DNA of 64,000 bases from JACQAP01 sp035548375 (GCA_035548375.1 DASZTG010000069.1:6272-70271); one strand, 5' to 3'. Counted from the stretch's first letter, positions 25,958 through 35,478 are shown. Notes: generated from the letters alone by a model not told the origin. Numbers and translations are program-made.

Positions 25958-26959
25958 ATGATCCCGAAGCTCGTCGTTGCCGTCATTCTTTCCGCGATAG
26001 TGTTCGCGTATCCGCCCACGCAGGGTTTCGCGATCCCGATCTTCATCCTGCTGGTCGCCATCGTTTTCGTCATCGAGGGCGTCAAGGTGGTGCCGCAGCA
26101 AAACGCGTGGGTCGTGGAGCGGCTGGGCAAGTACCACGCGAGCCTCGAACCGGGACTGAATTTCATCGTGCCCTTCATCGACCGCGTCGCCTACCGGCAT
26201 TCGCTGAAGGAAGTCCCGCTCGACGTGCCGGAGCAGGTCTGCATCACCAAGGACAACACGCAGCTTGGCGTGGACGGCATCATCTATTTCCAGGTCACCG
26301 ACCCAAGGCTCGCCAGCTACGGCACCAGCAACTACGTGCTTGCCATCACGCAGCTGGCGCAGACCACGCTGCGCAGCGAAGTCGGAAAGATGGAGCTCGA
26401 TCGCACCTTCGAATCGCGCGACGAAATCAATCGACAGGTCGTCGCCGTGCTCGACGAGGCGGGGCGCACCTGGGGCGTGAAAGTGCTGCGCTATGAGATC
26501 AAGAACCTGACCCCACCCGAAGCCATCCTGCGCGCGATGCAGGCGCAGATCACGGCGGAGCGCGAGAAGCGCGCGCTGATCGCCAAGTCGGAGGGCAAGC
26601 GCCAGGAGGAAATCAATCTCGCCGACGGCGAGAAGCAGGCCAAGATCCTTTCTTCGGAGGGCGACAAGTCGGCAGCCATCAACAAGGCCTCCGGCGAAGC
26701 GAGCGCGATCAAGATGATCGCCGAGGCGCAGGCCGAGGCCGTGCGCGTCGTCGGCGCATCGATGGGAACCGAAGCGGGCCTGAGCGCCGCGAACCTCAAG
26801 GTCGCCGAGCTCTACGTGGCCGCGTTCAAGGATCTCGCCAAAACCAACAATACGTTGATCATTCCGTCGAACCTGAGCGACACGGCGAGCTTCGTTGCGA
26901 GCGCGATGACGGTGCTGGATCGTGCGAAAGCAGGAGTGGACTCGATAAAGAAGGCGTAA
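25958..26959 (+). CDS. SPFH/band 7 (stomatin-like) membrane protein
   Basis: A 333-residue prohibitin/stomatin-family protein similar in layout to QmcA. It has an N-terminal membrane segment, then the band 7 domain (VVPQQNAWVVERLGKYHASL) and a long coiled-coil rich in Ala, Glu and Lys (about residues 190-270). It forms ring-like oligomers at the membrane that work with NfeD and modulate proteases such as FtsH. AGGAGG lies before the ATG. Confidence 0.93.
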   Translation: MIPKLVVAVILSAIVFAYPPTQGFAIPIFILLVAIVFVIEGVKVVPQQNAWVVERLGKYHASLEPGLNFIVPFIDRVAYRHSLKEVPLDVPEQVCITKDNTQLGVDGIIYFQVTDPRLASYGTSNYVLAITQLAQTTLRSEVGKMELDRTFESRDEINRQVVAVLDEAGRTWGVKVLRYEIKNLTPPEAILRAMQAQITAEREKRALIAKSEGKRQEEINLADGEKQAKILSSEGDKSAAINKASGEASAIKMIAEAQAEAVRVVGASMGTEAGLSAANLKVAELYVAAFKDLAKTNNTLIIPSNLSDTASFVASAMTVLDRAKAGVDSIKKA

Positions 26960-27150
26960 CCGGAACAGCCGGATCGAGACCAGCCGTGGTCGATGCAGCC
27001 GGGGAATTCAAGGCCATCGACGTCGAAGGCGTGGCCGCGTCGTCCTGTTCCGAGGGGGAGCCGGGAATCAAGCGCATCCCGGTTGGCAAACGCTTTCCAC
27101 AGCGCCGTTGATATGCCATCCGGTTTTCATTTGTATCGTCCAGGAGTAAA

Positions 27151-27579
27151 GTGGCTTTCGCCATGAGCCGCGCCGACCTCTCGCTGCCCCTGCTCGTCCA
27201 GTCCATGAGATTCCAAGGCGTGGAGGAAATCTATTTCCTCATCGCGATCGAGGCGCTGCTCCTGATCGTGGTGCTGATCGTGATGAGCAGCATCAGGTTC
27301 GTCAGGTTCGAGCAAAAGGCGTGGATTTTCTTTGCCTACCTGCTGGGCGTGGCGGTTTCGGCGGCCGCCACCAACCATCTGCCTTATATCGAGAACGTCG
27401 TCCTCGTGACCTGCGTTTACCTGTTTGTTCCGCTCGCGACCTGGTTGATCGCGCTTGCCATGACGATGCGCTTCCGCAGGAAAAGGAAGCGCGCCCTGAA
27501 GGCCCCGGTTGCCGGTTCGCAGAATAAGAACTACATGCCGCCGCTGAAAATCAGCAAGCCACGCCATCGACCCGGCTGA
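27151..27579 (+). CDS. Small inner-membrane protein, unknown function
   Basis: A 142-residue protein with three predicted helices (IYFLIAIEALLLIVVLIVM, WIFFAYLLGVAVSAAA and LVTCVYLFVPLATWLIALA) and a strongly basic C-terminal tail of about 35 residues (RFRRKRKRALK). The GTG at 27151 is supported by CAGGAG five bases upstream. I do not recognise the family. The positive-inside rule places the tail in the cytoplasm. It is 191 bases after the SPFH gene and may belong to the same transcription unit. Confidence 0.7.
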   Translation: MAFAMSRADLSLPLLVQSMRFQGVEEIYFLIAIEALLLIVVLIVMSSIRFVRFEQKAWIFFAYLLGVAVSAAATNHLPYIENVVLVTCVYLFVPLATWLIALAMTMRFRRKRKRALKAPVAGSQNKNYMPPLKISKPRHRPG

Positions 27580-27784
27580 ATCGCCGGGCTCCCCGTCCTC
27601 CCGGTCGTCACGGCGTCTAGCGCGCTTGCGGCCGATGTCCTGTCAGCCGATGTCCTACGCGCACCGATGCCTTCGTCCTACACGCGCTTGCAAGCCACTG
27701 GCGGTTAACATATGCATGTAAGTAATCACAAAAAAATAATTCGCCGGGGGGTTTTGTTACCAAGGCTGGCGAACATTCGGTCCA

Positions 27785-29863
27785 ATGGAAACCGTCAAGG
27801 TTTTGCTGCTCGAGGACGACGACAGTGATGCCCTGCTGCTGACGCGCACGCTTGGCAGGATCGAGCCTTCGCTGGGCCTGGACGTCGTCCGGGCGAAGAC
27901 GCGCGAGGAATTCGAGCGCATGCTGGCGGCCGAGCGGCCGGCGCTGATCATCAGCGACTACACGATTCCCGGCTTCGACGGCCTGGCGGCGCTGGGCATG
28001 GCGCAGGAGCAGGCGACCGATGTCCCGTTCATTTTCGTGTCCGGCACCATCGGCGAAGAGCGCGCGATCGACGCGCTGAAGAATGGCGCGTCCGACTATG
28101 TGCTCAAGGGCAACATGCGGCGGTTGGTTCCCGCCATCCAGCGCGCACTGCAGGACGCGGCCCTGCAGCGCGCGCGCCGCGACGCGGAGCAGGCGCTGTC
28201 GGAAAGCGAGAAGCGCTACGAGAGCCTCGTGGAGCTTTCGCCGGACGGCATCTTCCTCGTGACCGACGGCGTCATTTCGTTCGCGAACAAGATGGCGACG
28301 AAGATCTATCGCGCCGAGACGCCCGGGCAGATCGTCGGCAAGCCTTATGTCGATCTCGTCCAGGCCAGCTCGACCGGCGAGGCGACCATGCGGCTGCGCC
28401 GATTCACCGGCCGGCCCGAAAACCTGCCCTACACGGAGCAAAAGCACAGGCGCCTGGACGGAACCGAGGTTCATGTCGAACTGGCCTCGACGTCCATCAT
28501 GCTGCACGGGCGCGACAGCCTCCTGGTCGTTACGCGCGATATCACCGAGCGCAAGCGCTATGAATCGCAGTTACGCTACCAGGCGACGCACGACGGATTG
28601 ACCGGCTTGGCCAACCGCAACTTGTTCAGCGACCACCTGCCGTATGCGGTGGCGGCGGCACGGCGGCACGGCCACTCGGCGGCGCTGGCGTTCGTGGATC
28701 TGGATCGCTTCAAGTTCGTCAACGACAGCTTCGGCCACGAATCAGGCGATGCCGTGCTGAAGGACGTTTCCCGCAGGCTCGTCGAATCGGTGCGCGACTC
28801 CGACATGGTCGCGCGGCTGAGCGGCGACGAATTCGTCATCCTGTTCGAGGACATCGACAGCCCGGAAATCGTCACGCAGATGATGGAGCGCGTGCTGCCC
28901 GCCATCGCGCAGCCGCTGTCGCTGCGCTCCGAGGAGATCCTGCTGACCTGCAGCATCGGTATCAGCGTCTATCCGACCGATGCGGAGGATGCGGGCGCGA
29001 TGCTGCGCAACGCGGACACCGCGATGTATCGCGCAAAGGAGAAGGGCGGCAACGCCTTCGAGTACTACACCGCGGACATGAATTCGCGCAGCAAGGAGCA
29101 TCTCGTGCTCTCGGCGGGCTTGCGCCGCGCGCTCGAACGCAACGAATTCTTTCTGCACTACCAGCCGCAGATGGACCTCGCCACCGGCCGCCTGAGCGGC
29201 ATGGAAGCGCTGGTACGCTGGAATCATCCGGAGCAGGGCGTGGTGCCGCCGGGAAAATTCATCCCGATCTGCGAGCAGACCGGGCTCATCGTGCCCCTCG
29301 GGCAGTGGGTCTTGAAGGCGGCCTGCGAGGCGACAAAAAAGCTCGTCGACAAACTGGGTTATGTACCGCAGGTGTCCGTCAACGTGTCGGCGCGCCAGTT
29401 CAGGCGCACGGATCTCGTCCAGTACGTCGAGAACGTGCTGCGTGCCGTGGACTTTCCGCCGGAAAGCCTGGAGCTCGAACTCACCGAAAGCATGGTCGCG
29501 CAGGACGCGGTGTTCGCGGCGCAAACCATGCGATCGCTCAAATCGCTCGGCGTGCGCATCGCCATCGACGATTTCGGCACCGGCTATTCCAGCCTGAACT
29601 ATCTCAAGCGCTACCCGGTGGACCGGCTGAAGATCGACCAGTCGTTCGTCAACGGCATCGCGTCGGATCCGGACGACGAGACGATCTGCAAGACCATCAT
29701 TTCGCTTGCGCACAACCTCGGCCTCGTCGTCATCGCGGAAGGCGTGGAGAACGACAGGCAGCTTGGGTTCCTCCAGCAGTACGGGTGCGACGAGGTGCAG
29801 GGGTATCTGATTGGGAGACCAGTGGCGCTGGAGGAGTTGCGGGGACGTTTCGCAGCGAAATAG
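27785..29863 (+). CDS. Response regulator with PAS, GGDEF and EAL domains
   Basis: A 692-residue cytoplasmic c-di-GMP protein. Domains in order: receiver at about 5-120 with acidic DDD and phospho-acceptor D58 (IISDYTIPGFDG), PAS at about 140-250, GGDEF at about 255-420 and EAL at about 430-685. The cyclase site reads SGDEF, a tolerated variant, and the product-inhibition site RxxD (RDSD) is exactly five residues before it. The EAL site is intact (MEALVRWNHPE), as are the later DDFGTGYSS and the Lys/Glu motifs. It could make and degrade c-di-GMP under control of a histidine kinase; none is adjacent. Confidence 0.93.
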   Translation: METVKVLLLEDDDSDALLLTRTLGRIEPSLGLDVVRAKTREEFERMLAAERPALIISDYTIPGFDGLAALGMAQEQATDVPFIFVSGTIGEERAIDALKNGASDYVLKGNMRRLVPAIQRALQDAALQRARRDAEQALSESEKRYESLVELSPDGIFLVTDGVISFANKMATKIYRAETPGQIVGKPYVDLVQASSTGEATMRLRRFTGRPENLPYTEQKHRRLDGTEVHVELASTSIMLHGRDSLLVVTRDITERKRYESQLRYQATHDGLTGLANRNLFSDHLPYAVAAARRHGHSAALAFVDLDRFKFVNDSFGHESGDAVLKDVSRRLVESVRDSDMVARLSGDEFVILFEDIDSPEIVTQMMERVLPAIAQPLSLRSEEILLTCSIGISVYPTDAEDAGAMLRNADTAMYRAKEKGGNAFEYYTADMNSRSKEHLVLSAGLRRALERNEFFLHYQPQMDLATGRLSGMEALVRWNHPEQGVVPPGKFIPICEQTGLIVPLGQWVLKAACEATKKLVDKLGYVPQVSVNVSARQFRRTDLVQYVENVLRAVDFPPESLELELTESMVAQDAVFAAQTMRSLKSLGVRIAIDDFGTGYSSLNYLKRYPVDRLKIDQSFVNGIASDPDDETICKTIISLAHNLGLVVIAEGVENDRQLGFLQQYGCDEVQGYLIGRPVALEELRGRFAAK

Positions 29864-29899
29864 CCGGCGGGCCAACTGATCGGCCGTTGCAAGCGCAGG

Positions 29900-30445
29900 T
29901 CAATGCACGACGGGACTGGCGGACTTCCTTCCGGCGACGTTCCTGGAAATTTCCGCGAGAAACGGCGCTCCCGATTTGACGCGCACGCTGAATCCCAATT
30001 TGCGCGCCAATCCCCGCATCTGGAAATTGTCGGCCAATACGTCGGCGTGGATCCGTACGACGCCGTTGTCAGCGGCGACATCAATCAGGTCCGACAACAG
30101 CTTCCTTCCCAATCCTTTCCGTTGCCACGCGTCCGCGACGACGAGCGCGATTTCGGCGCCGTCTCCGGTTTCATCCGCAATGTACTGCGCCAGTCCGATT
30201 AGGTCGTAGCTTGGTGAAGTCGCGACCAGCACCGCTTCCTTGTCGGGATCGGGATGCACGAAGTGCTCGAGCACGTAGTCAGGCAATTCGCGTATGCCCA
30301 TCATGAAGCGCGAGTAGCGGCTCTCCGGCGAAAGATCGCGGATGAATTGCTGCAAGTCGAATCCGTCCCAGGGCGAGATCGCACGGATCTGCGGCGCGAG
30401 CGGCGCGCGAGTTGTCCGCGCGACGTTGCGTGCGTGCCTTAGCAC
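29900..30445 (-). CDS. GNAT-family acetyltransferase
   Basis: A 181-residue protein with an N-acetyltransferase domain. The acetyl-CoA motif is seen as ALVVADAWQRKGLGRKLL, fitting the Q/RxxGxG/A pattern. The N-terminus (FIRDLSPESRYSRFM) resembles the acetyltransferase domains fused to acyl-CoA synthetases in the Pat family, so lysine acetylation is a possible role. It begins 7 bases inside the end of the DUF2917 gene, so the two are coupled. Confidence 0.85.
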   Translation of the reverse strand: MLRHARNVARTTRAPLAPQIRAISPWDGFDLQQFIRDLSPESRYSRFMMGIRELPDYVLEHFVHPDPDKEAVLVATSPSYDLIGLAQYIADETGDGAEIALVVADAWQRKGLGRKLLSDLIDVAADNGVVRIHADVLADNFQMRGLARKLGFSVRVKSGAPFLAEISRNVAGRKSASPVVH

Positions 30446-30744
30446 GCTACTGGCTCCGCTATCGCGCGGGGTTGTCGAAGGCGCTGCCGGAGCACGGTCG
30501 GTTCCGGCACGTCTGCGTCGATCAGCGACAAGGTCGAGGCCTCGAGGGTGCTGATGATCGTGCGTCCCGGCATGCGGATCGTGAAGACTTCGCCCGTCCT
30601 GACGACGGAGTCCTTCGATTCACCTTCCTGCGTGACCCAAACAGTTCCGGCGCGCACCAGGACTCTGGTTCCGGGCGCGTCCTGGATTGCCATCAGGCTC
30701 TCGCGGGAGAGCGTGACCGTGGAAGCTTTGATTTCGAGTTGCAT
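30439..30744 (-). CDS. DUF2917 protein
   Basis: A 101-residue protein of the DUF2917 family, a small cupin-like beta domain (MAIQDAPGTRVLVRAGTVWVTQ) with a C-terminal basic tail. The ATG at 30742-30744 has GGAGA upstream. It is divergent from a LysR gene 125 bases away, an arrangement commonly seen in Burkholderiales, and its 3' end overlaps the GNAT gene. Its function is unknown; regulation by the divergent LysR protein is likely. Confidence 0.85.
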   Translation of the reverse strand: MQLEIKASTVTLSRESLMAIQDAPGTRVLVRAGTVWVTQEGESKDSVVRTGEVFTIRMPGRTIISTLEASTLSLIDADVPEPTVLRQRLRQPRAIAEPVAC

Positions 30745-30869
30745 GATGCGGTCTCCTTCGGTTCGGTTGACCTGCCAGCCATTCCGGTAAATCATTGCGA
30801 GTGACATTTTCCGCAGCGCAACGTGAAGCGGCAAACGACCTTTCGGAATGTTTCGCATGAGCAAAATGC

Positions 30870-31832
30870 ATGGCAAGGAAGCCTGATCCGATCGCCAGCC
30901 TGGATTTCTTCCGCGGCTTCGAGGCGGCGGCACGCCACCTGAGCTTCACGAAGGCGGCGGAAGAGCTGTTCATCACGCAGTCCGCGGTGAGCCGGCAGAT
31001 CCAGGCGCTGGAGGAGCGGCTGGGCGTGAAGCTGTTCACGCGACGCAATCGCGGCCTGGTGCTGACGGAGGCCGGCCAGCAGATGTACCGCGCGACCGAC
31101 ATCGCATTGCGCACCCTGCATGAAGCCGCGGATCGCATCACGCCGGGCGGCGTGCAGAAAATGGTGACGGTCACCTCGTCGATGTCCTTCTGCTCGCTGT
31201 GGCTGATCCCGCGGCTGTCCGCGTTCCGCAAGCAGCATGCGGATGTCGACGTGCGCATCTCCGCAAACAACGACATCCTCGACCTGGAACGCGAACAGAT
31301 CGACGTCGCCATCCGCTATTGCCCGGCGTCGAAGGCGCCGCCCGGTTCGGTGCGCATGTTCGGCGAGGAGATCATTCCGATCTGCAGCCCGCAATTGCTC
31401 AAGGATCGATCGCGGCCGCTGAGGACGCCGGCCGACTTGAAGCACCACACCTTGCTGCACTTCGATCACGCGGAAACGACGATTCCCTGGCTATCCTGGG
31501 ATGTCTGGCTGGAGGCGGCGGGCGTGCCGGATCTCAAGCCCGCGGGATCGCTGCGCTTGAGTCACTACGACCAGGTGGTGATGGCGGCGATGCGCGGCCA
31601 GGGCGTGGGCATCGGCCGCCGCCCGCTGGTCGAAAACCTCATCGAAGACGGTTCGCTCGCCGCGCCGTTCCCATCCGATTCCGTGTCGGATCGCGCTTAT
31701 TTCATCGTGCGCGCCGGCACAGCGCGCAATCACCGCGACGTGGACGATTTCGTCGAATGGCTGGTCAGCGAAAGCACGGAACTCGAGCTTTCGATGGGGC
31801 GGTCGAGAAAAAAGAAGCGACTGAAGGTTTAG
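30870..31832 (+). CDS. LysR-family transcriptional regulator (GcvA-like)
   Basis: A 320-residue LTTR with the HTH FEAAARHLSFTKAAEELFITQSAVS split over residues 17-41 and an effector domain containing LEREQIDVAIRYCP. The sequence type is that of GcvA-like regulators. The C-terminus ends in a basic SRKKKRLKV tail. It is divergent from DUF2917 and GNAT, its probable targets. Confidence 0.9.
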   Translation: MARKPDPIASLDFFRGFEAAARHLSFTKAAEELFITQSAVSRQIQALEERLGVKLFTRRNRGLVLTEAGQQMYRATDIALRTLHEAADRITPGGVQKMVTVTSSMSFCSLWLIPRLSAFRKQHADVDVRISANNDILDLEREQIDVAIRYCPASKAPPGSVRMFGEEIIPICSPQLLKDRSRPLRTPADLKHHTLLHFDHAETTIPWLSWDVWLEAAGVPDLKPAGSLRLSHYDQVVMAAMRGQGVGIGRRPLVENLIEDGSLAAPFPSDSVSDRAYFIVRAGTARNHRDVDDFVEWLVSESTELELSMGRSRKKKRLKV

Positions 31833-31888
31833 GTTCGGCGTAGCCCTTGGGGTTTGATGTCAACCGCAAGTCGGCTTGGCATTGAGCG

Positions 31889-32295
31889 CTAGCGGTTTCC
31901 GTCACCCAGCGCACGGTTACCCGGTTTCTCGCCGGTTTCAATTCGTTGCCTCGCCTTGGCTTCCTTGATTTTCTGGATCATCTGCTCCTGCGTCATGCCG
32001 ACGTCGAGCGCCTTGTCTTCCGACCAGACGTGCTCGCTCATGACGTCCGTGGACGCGATCTCCAGTTCCGCAAGCTTCTTGTCCCGATAGCGCTTGTGCG
32101 CGGCGTAGTCGCGAACGAAATGCCTGGCGAGGAACCCGAGCACGACGACGGCGACGATGGCGAGCCCGATGCCGACCAGCGCCCAGACCTGGTCGCAGTC
32201 GTCGAAGCGGCTGGCGTCCTGCAGGCAGATGACCCCAGGTCAGAGTATTTTCTGAAATTGTTGATCGGGTGGACCACCCAGTCCGTCAGGCTCAT
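31889..32295 (-). pseudogene. Small single-helix membrane protein gene with a -1 frameshift
   Basis: The start MSLTDWVVHPINNF (ATG at 32293-32295, AAGGACGG upstream) lies in one frame, but the coding signal then continues one frame back. The continuation reads ASRFDDCDQVWALVGIGLAI, completes a membrane helix, adds a basic segment HKRYRDKKLAELE and ends at 31889. Codon use is good at both ends. The junction (about 32233-32255) is AT-rich and contains TCAGAAAATACTCTGA, a 5-bp inverted repeat, and a GGGG run where a -1 slip would restore the frame. The unshifted continuation is a typical wrong-frame Ser/Arg-rich sequence. It may be a mutation, a short insertion, an assembly error or programmed slippage. 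Confidence 0.55.
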
Positions 32296-32522
32296 TTTTC
32301 CGTCCTTCCCGTCGTGGTTCGAGAGCGCAATTCTGTCCCAACTGTATGCGAATTGCATTACAACGGAAAGGATGTTCCGGGGCGGGCCAGTTGCTTAGCG
32401 GCCCCGGCCGGTCGCGCTGGGTGGATTTCTGCACGATCATCGGGCGGTATTGCGTGCACTTCCCTCCAGGAATGCTCGGCGACTGCATTGAATTCCGCCA
32501 CCGTTCGGCGCCTTCGATGCAT

Positions 32523-32565
32523 TTGTCACGCAACGTCACCGCTTCCGTTTGTCACGTAGCGTCAC
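32523..32565. promoter_or_regulatory. Direct-repeat operator candidate upstream of DUF3300
   Basis: Two copies of a 17-base unit, TTGTCACGCAACGTCAC and TTGTCACGTAGCGTCAC, lie 26 bases apart. Within them GTCAC occurs four times (32525, 32535, 32551, 32561) with spacings of 10, 16 and 10. Ten-base spacing places the half-sites on one face of the helix, as for OmpR-type response regulators. The site is 120 bases before the DUF3300 start. The rest of the 389-base gap 32296-32684 shows nothing else I can name. Confidence 0.5.
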
Positions 32566-32684
32566 ACGCCGACAATTCGTTGCAACTCGACTTTCATGCG
32601 GGTGTCCAATCCGTCAACGAGCAAGCATTCGATCCGTTCTACGCAGGGCGACGAAACCAGATTCGTCCGCAAGGAGGAACCACC

Positions 32685-34307
32685 ATGAAGACCGGACACC
32701 GTTTTCTTTTGACCCAGGCACTGGTGCTGCCGCTGTGCATGAGCGTCGCGTTCGCGCAAACCCAGGGCAGTGACCCGCAGACGATAGAACTTGGCCCGGC
32801 GCCTGGCGCGCAGCCCGCCGAGGCGATCGCGCCTGACCAGGCGAACGCCCAGCCGCAGCCCGCGCACCAGGATTTCAGCCAGCAGGAGCTCGACCAGATG
32901 CTGGCGCCGATCGCCTTGTATCCGGACACGCTGTTGTCGCAGATCCTGATGGCATCGACGTATCCGATCGAGATCGTGCAGGCGGCACGCTGGTCCAAGG
33001 CGAATCCGGGTATCACCGGCGACGCGGCCGTCAAGGCGGTGGAAGGCCAGAGCTGGGATCCCAGCGTCAAATCGTTGACCGCGTTTCCGAACATCCTGTC
33101 GATGATGGACGAGCAGCTCGACTGGATGGAAAGGCTGGGCGATGCCTTCCTCGCGCAGGAGCAGCAGGTCATGGCCACCGTGCAGACACTGCGCCAGAAA
33201 GCGCAGGCGGCAGGCAACCTGCAATCGAATGAGAACGTTCGAGTCGAGCCGCAGGGCCAGACCATCGTGATCGAGCAGGCCAATCCCCAGGTGGTCTACG
33301 TGCCGTATTACGACCCGACGGTGATCTACGGCCCGTGGTGGTATCCGGCTTATCCGCCCGTTTTCTGGCGGCCGTGGCCCGGCTACTACGCGCGTCCAGG
33401 CTGGGCGCCTGGATTTTTCTGGGGTTCCGGCGTCACCGTCAGCGCGGGATTTTTCTTTGGCCGCGTCGACTGGCCGCGCCGGAACGTGACGGTCGTCAAC
33501 GTCAACAACTATTACTACCATGCGTCGCCGCCGCGGCCGCGGCCGAATTTCCCTCCAGGCGCGTGGGTTCACGATCCGGCGCACCGTCGCGGCGTGCCTT
33601 ATCGCGATCCGGTCGTGCGGCAGGAATTCGCCCGCGCCCACGATGGGCGTCCGGACATGCGTCGCGATTTCCGCGGTAACCCGCCGGGCAATCCTCCGCG
33701 GGTAATGGGTCCGCAAGCGCGGCCCGCGCAAGGCCGTCCGGAATTCAATCGCCCCGGTCCGGAGCCTGCCACGGAGAGAGTGCAGGGCGCGGATCGCCCG
33801 CAACCGCAGGCGCGAGATCGTGCCGAGCGCCAGGATCGTCCGCAGGGGAATCGGCCGGAGCCGCACGACGTGCCGCGGCCCAATGCCGGTCCCGTGACCA
33901 ATGCGCCCAATCCCGGCAACGTTGTTCGTACCCCGCCGCAATCGAATGCGGGTGTGGTGAACAATGCTCCCAATGCCGGCAACGTCCCGCGTTCGCCGTC
34001 ACCGCCCCGGCCGAATGTCGCCGAGAGCGCGCCGCGCCCGGTCCAGCAGCCGCCGAGCCCTCCGCGCGTCACGCAGACCCGGCCGGCGCCCGAGCCCAGG
34101 CCGCATGTATTCGACGGCGTAGGCCAGGGACCGGTCGTGCGCGATTCGAGCCAGCGCGGGCGCAGCAGCAAGCAGGCGATTCCGGTCGCACCCGCGGCGC
34201 GCGTGCAACCGTCGGCTCCGCACCCCGCGCCGCATCCGGCGCCCGCGCCGCGCCCGTCCGGCGGCGGTCGAGGCGAAGGACACGGCGGCAACGACAGGCA
34301 GCACTAG
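32685..34307 (+). CDS. DUF3300 protein, exported
   Basis: A 540-residue secreted protein. A signal peptide (about residues 1-24, ending AFAQ) precedes the DUF3300 domain at about 65-250, with the characteristic LDQMLAPIALYPDTLLSQIL and VQAARWSKAN. An aromatic Tyr/Trp/Pro segment (YGPWWYPAYPPVFWRPWPGY) follows, then 200 residues of Pro/Arg/Asn-rich disorder. AGGAGG lies before the ATG at 32685. It is 32 bases from the DUF2950 gene, its usual partner. Its role is unknown; envelope stress has been suggested for the pair. Confidence 0.9.
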   Translation: MKTGHRFLLTQALVLPLCMSVAFAQTQGSDPQTIELGPAPGAQPAEAIAPDQANAQPQPAHQDFSQQELDQMLAPIALYPDTLLSQILMASTYPIEIVQAARWSKANPGITGDAAVKAVEGQSWDPSVKSLTAFPNILSMMDEQLDWMERLGDAFLAQEQQVMATVQTLRQKAQAAGNLQSNENVRVEPQGQTIVIEQANPQVVYVPYYDPTVIYGPWWYPAYPPVFWRPWPGYYARPGWAPGFFWGSGVTVSAGFFFGRVDWPRRNVTVVNVNNYYYHASPPRPRPNFPPGAWVHDPAHRRGVPYRDPVVRQEFARAHDGRPDMRRDFRGNPPGNPPRVMGPQARPAQGRPEFNRPGPEPATERVQGADRPQPQARDRAERQDRPQGNRPEPHDVPRPNAGPVTNAPNPGNVVRTPPQSNAGVVNNAPNAGNVPRSPSPPRPNVAESAPRPVQQPPSPPRVTQTRPAPEPRPHVFDGVGQGPVVRDSSQRGRSSKQAIPVAPAARVQPSAPHPAPHPAPAPRPSGGGRGEGHGGNDRQH

Positions 34308-34339
34308 AGCGCAATGACGAGATCGAAGGCATATCACGC

Positions 34340-35302
34340 ATGAACATGGGCAAGACATTCAGACGATGGAGCGGCGCGCGCCTGGCCGCAACCTGCGGCG
34401 CCGTTTCATTCCTCGCGCTTACCTGGGTCGCAAGCGCGGCATCGCCTGCGCAAAAGAGTTTCGAGTCGCCCGAAGTCGGTGCGAGCGAGCTCGTGGAAGC
34501 GGTCAAGGCGAACGACGTTGAAAAATTGCGCGCCATCCTCGGGCCGCATAGTCGCCGGCTGATCAGCTCCGGTGACGACGTGGCGGATGCGCAAAGGCGG
34601 GAGGACTTCGTCAAGGAATACGGCGAGGCGAACAGGATCGTGCTGGACGGCGAGACGAGGGCGACGCTGCTGGTCGGCGAAGACGAATGGCCGTTGCCGA
34701 TTCCCCTGGTGAAATCCGGCGGGCGCTGGCATTTCGACAGCTCGCAGGGCGAACGGGAGATCCTGGCGCGCCGCATCGGCGCCAACGAGCTGGCGGCCAT
34801 CCAGGTTTGCATGGCGATCGTGGATGCCGAGAATGACTATGCCGAGCAGGCGCGCACGAGCGATGGCGTTCCGCATTATGCCTCGCGTTTCGTCAGCCAC
34901 TCCGGCAAGCATGACGGGCTTTACTGGGATACCGCGGCCGGCGAGCCGTCGAGCCCGCTGGGGCCTTTGCTCGCCGCTGCTGCGAGCGAGGGTTACAAGG
35001 ATTCGTCGCCGCGCGTGCTGGCGCCTTACCACGGCTACTATTACAAGATTCTGACGGGCCAGGGCGCGGCTGCACCCGGCGGAGCATACGACTACATCGT
35101 CAAGGACCGCATGCTCGGCGGTTTTGCCGTGCTGGCATGGCCGGCGAAATACGGCGCTTCCGGTGTGATGAGTTTCATGGTCAATCACGACGGCGTCGTG
35201 TATGAAAAAAATCTCGGCCGCCATACCGCCACCGTGGTGAGCAAAATCAGCAAATTCAATCCCGACAAGGGTTGGAAAATCCAGCAAGCCCGCGCCGAGT
35301 AG
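34340..35302 (+). CDS. DUF2950 protein, exported
   Basis: A 320-residue periplasmic protein of the DUF2950 family with an N-terminal signal sequence (LAATCGAVSFLALTWVASA). The domain runs from about 30 to 310 and includes LVEAVKANDVEKLRAILG, FVKEYGEANRI and GGFAVLAWPAKYGASGVMSF. It follows DUF3300 closely and precedes the acidic protein, suggesting a three-gene module. A second ATG two codons in is an alternative start. Confidence 0.9.
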   Translation: MNMGKTFRRWSGARLAATCGAVSFLALTWVASAASPAQKSFESPEVGASELVEAVKANDVEKLRAILGPHSRRLISSGDDVADAQRREDFVKEYGEANRIVLDGETRATLLVGEDEWPLPIPLVKSGGRWHFDSSQGEREILARRIGANELAAIQVCMAIVDAENDYAEQARTSDGVPHYASRFVSHSGKHDGLYWDTAAGEPSSPLGPLLAAAASEGYKDSSPRVLAPYHGYYYKILTGQGAAAPGGAYDYIVKDRMLGGFAVLAWPAKYGASGVMSFMVNHDGVVYEKNLGRHTATVVSKISKFNPDKGWKIQQARAE

Positions 35303-35478
35303 CCTGATCGGCTTCAAATCGCCGTGCCGGCCTCAGCATTTTTGCGCGCCGAAATCCGGTTTCCAGTGGTTACAAAACTCTGCGCAGGCCGTCCGGAACC
35401 GGCCGGTTTCGCATTTGTCATTCCTGATACGGAGCCCATCCATGGCGAGTGGGCCCGCTACCTCAAAGGAGAAGGCAA

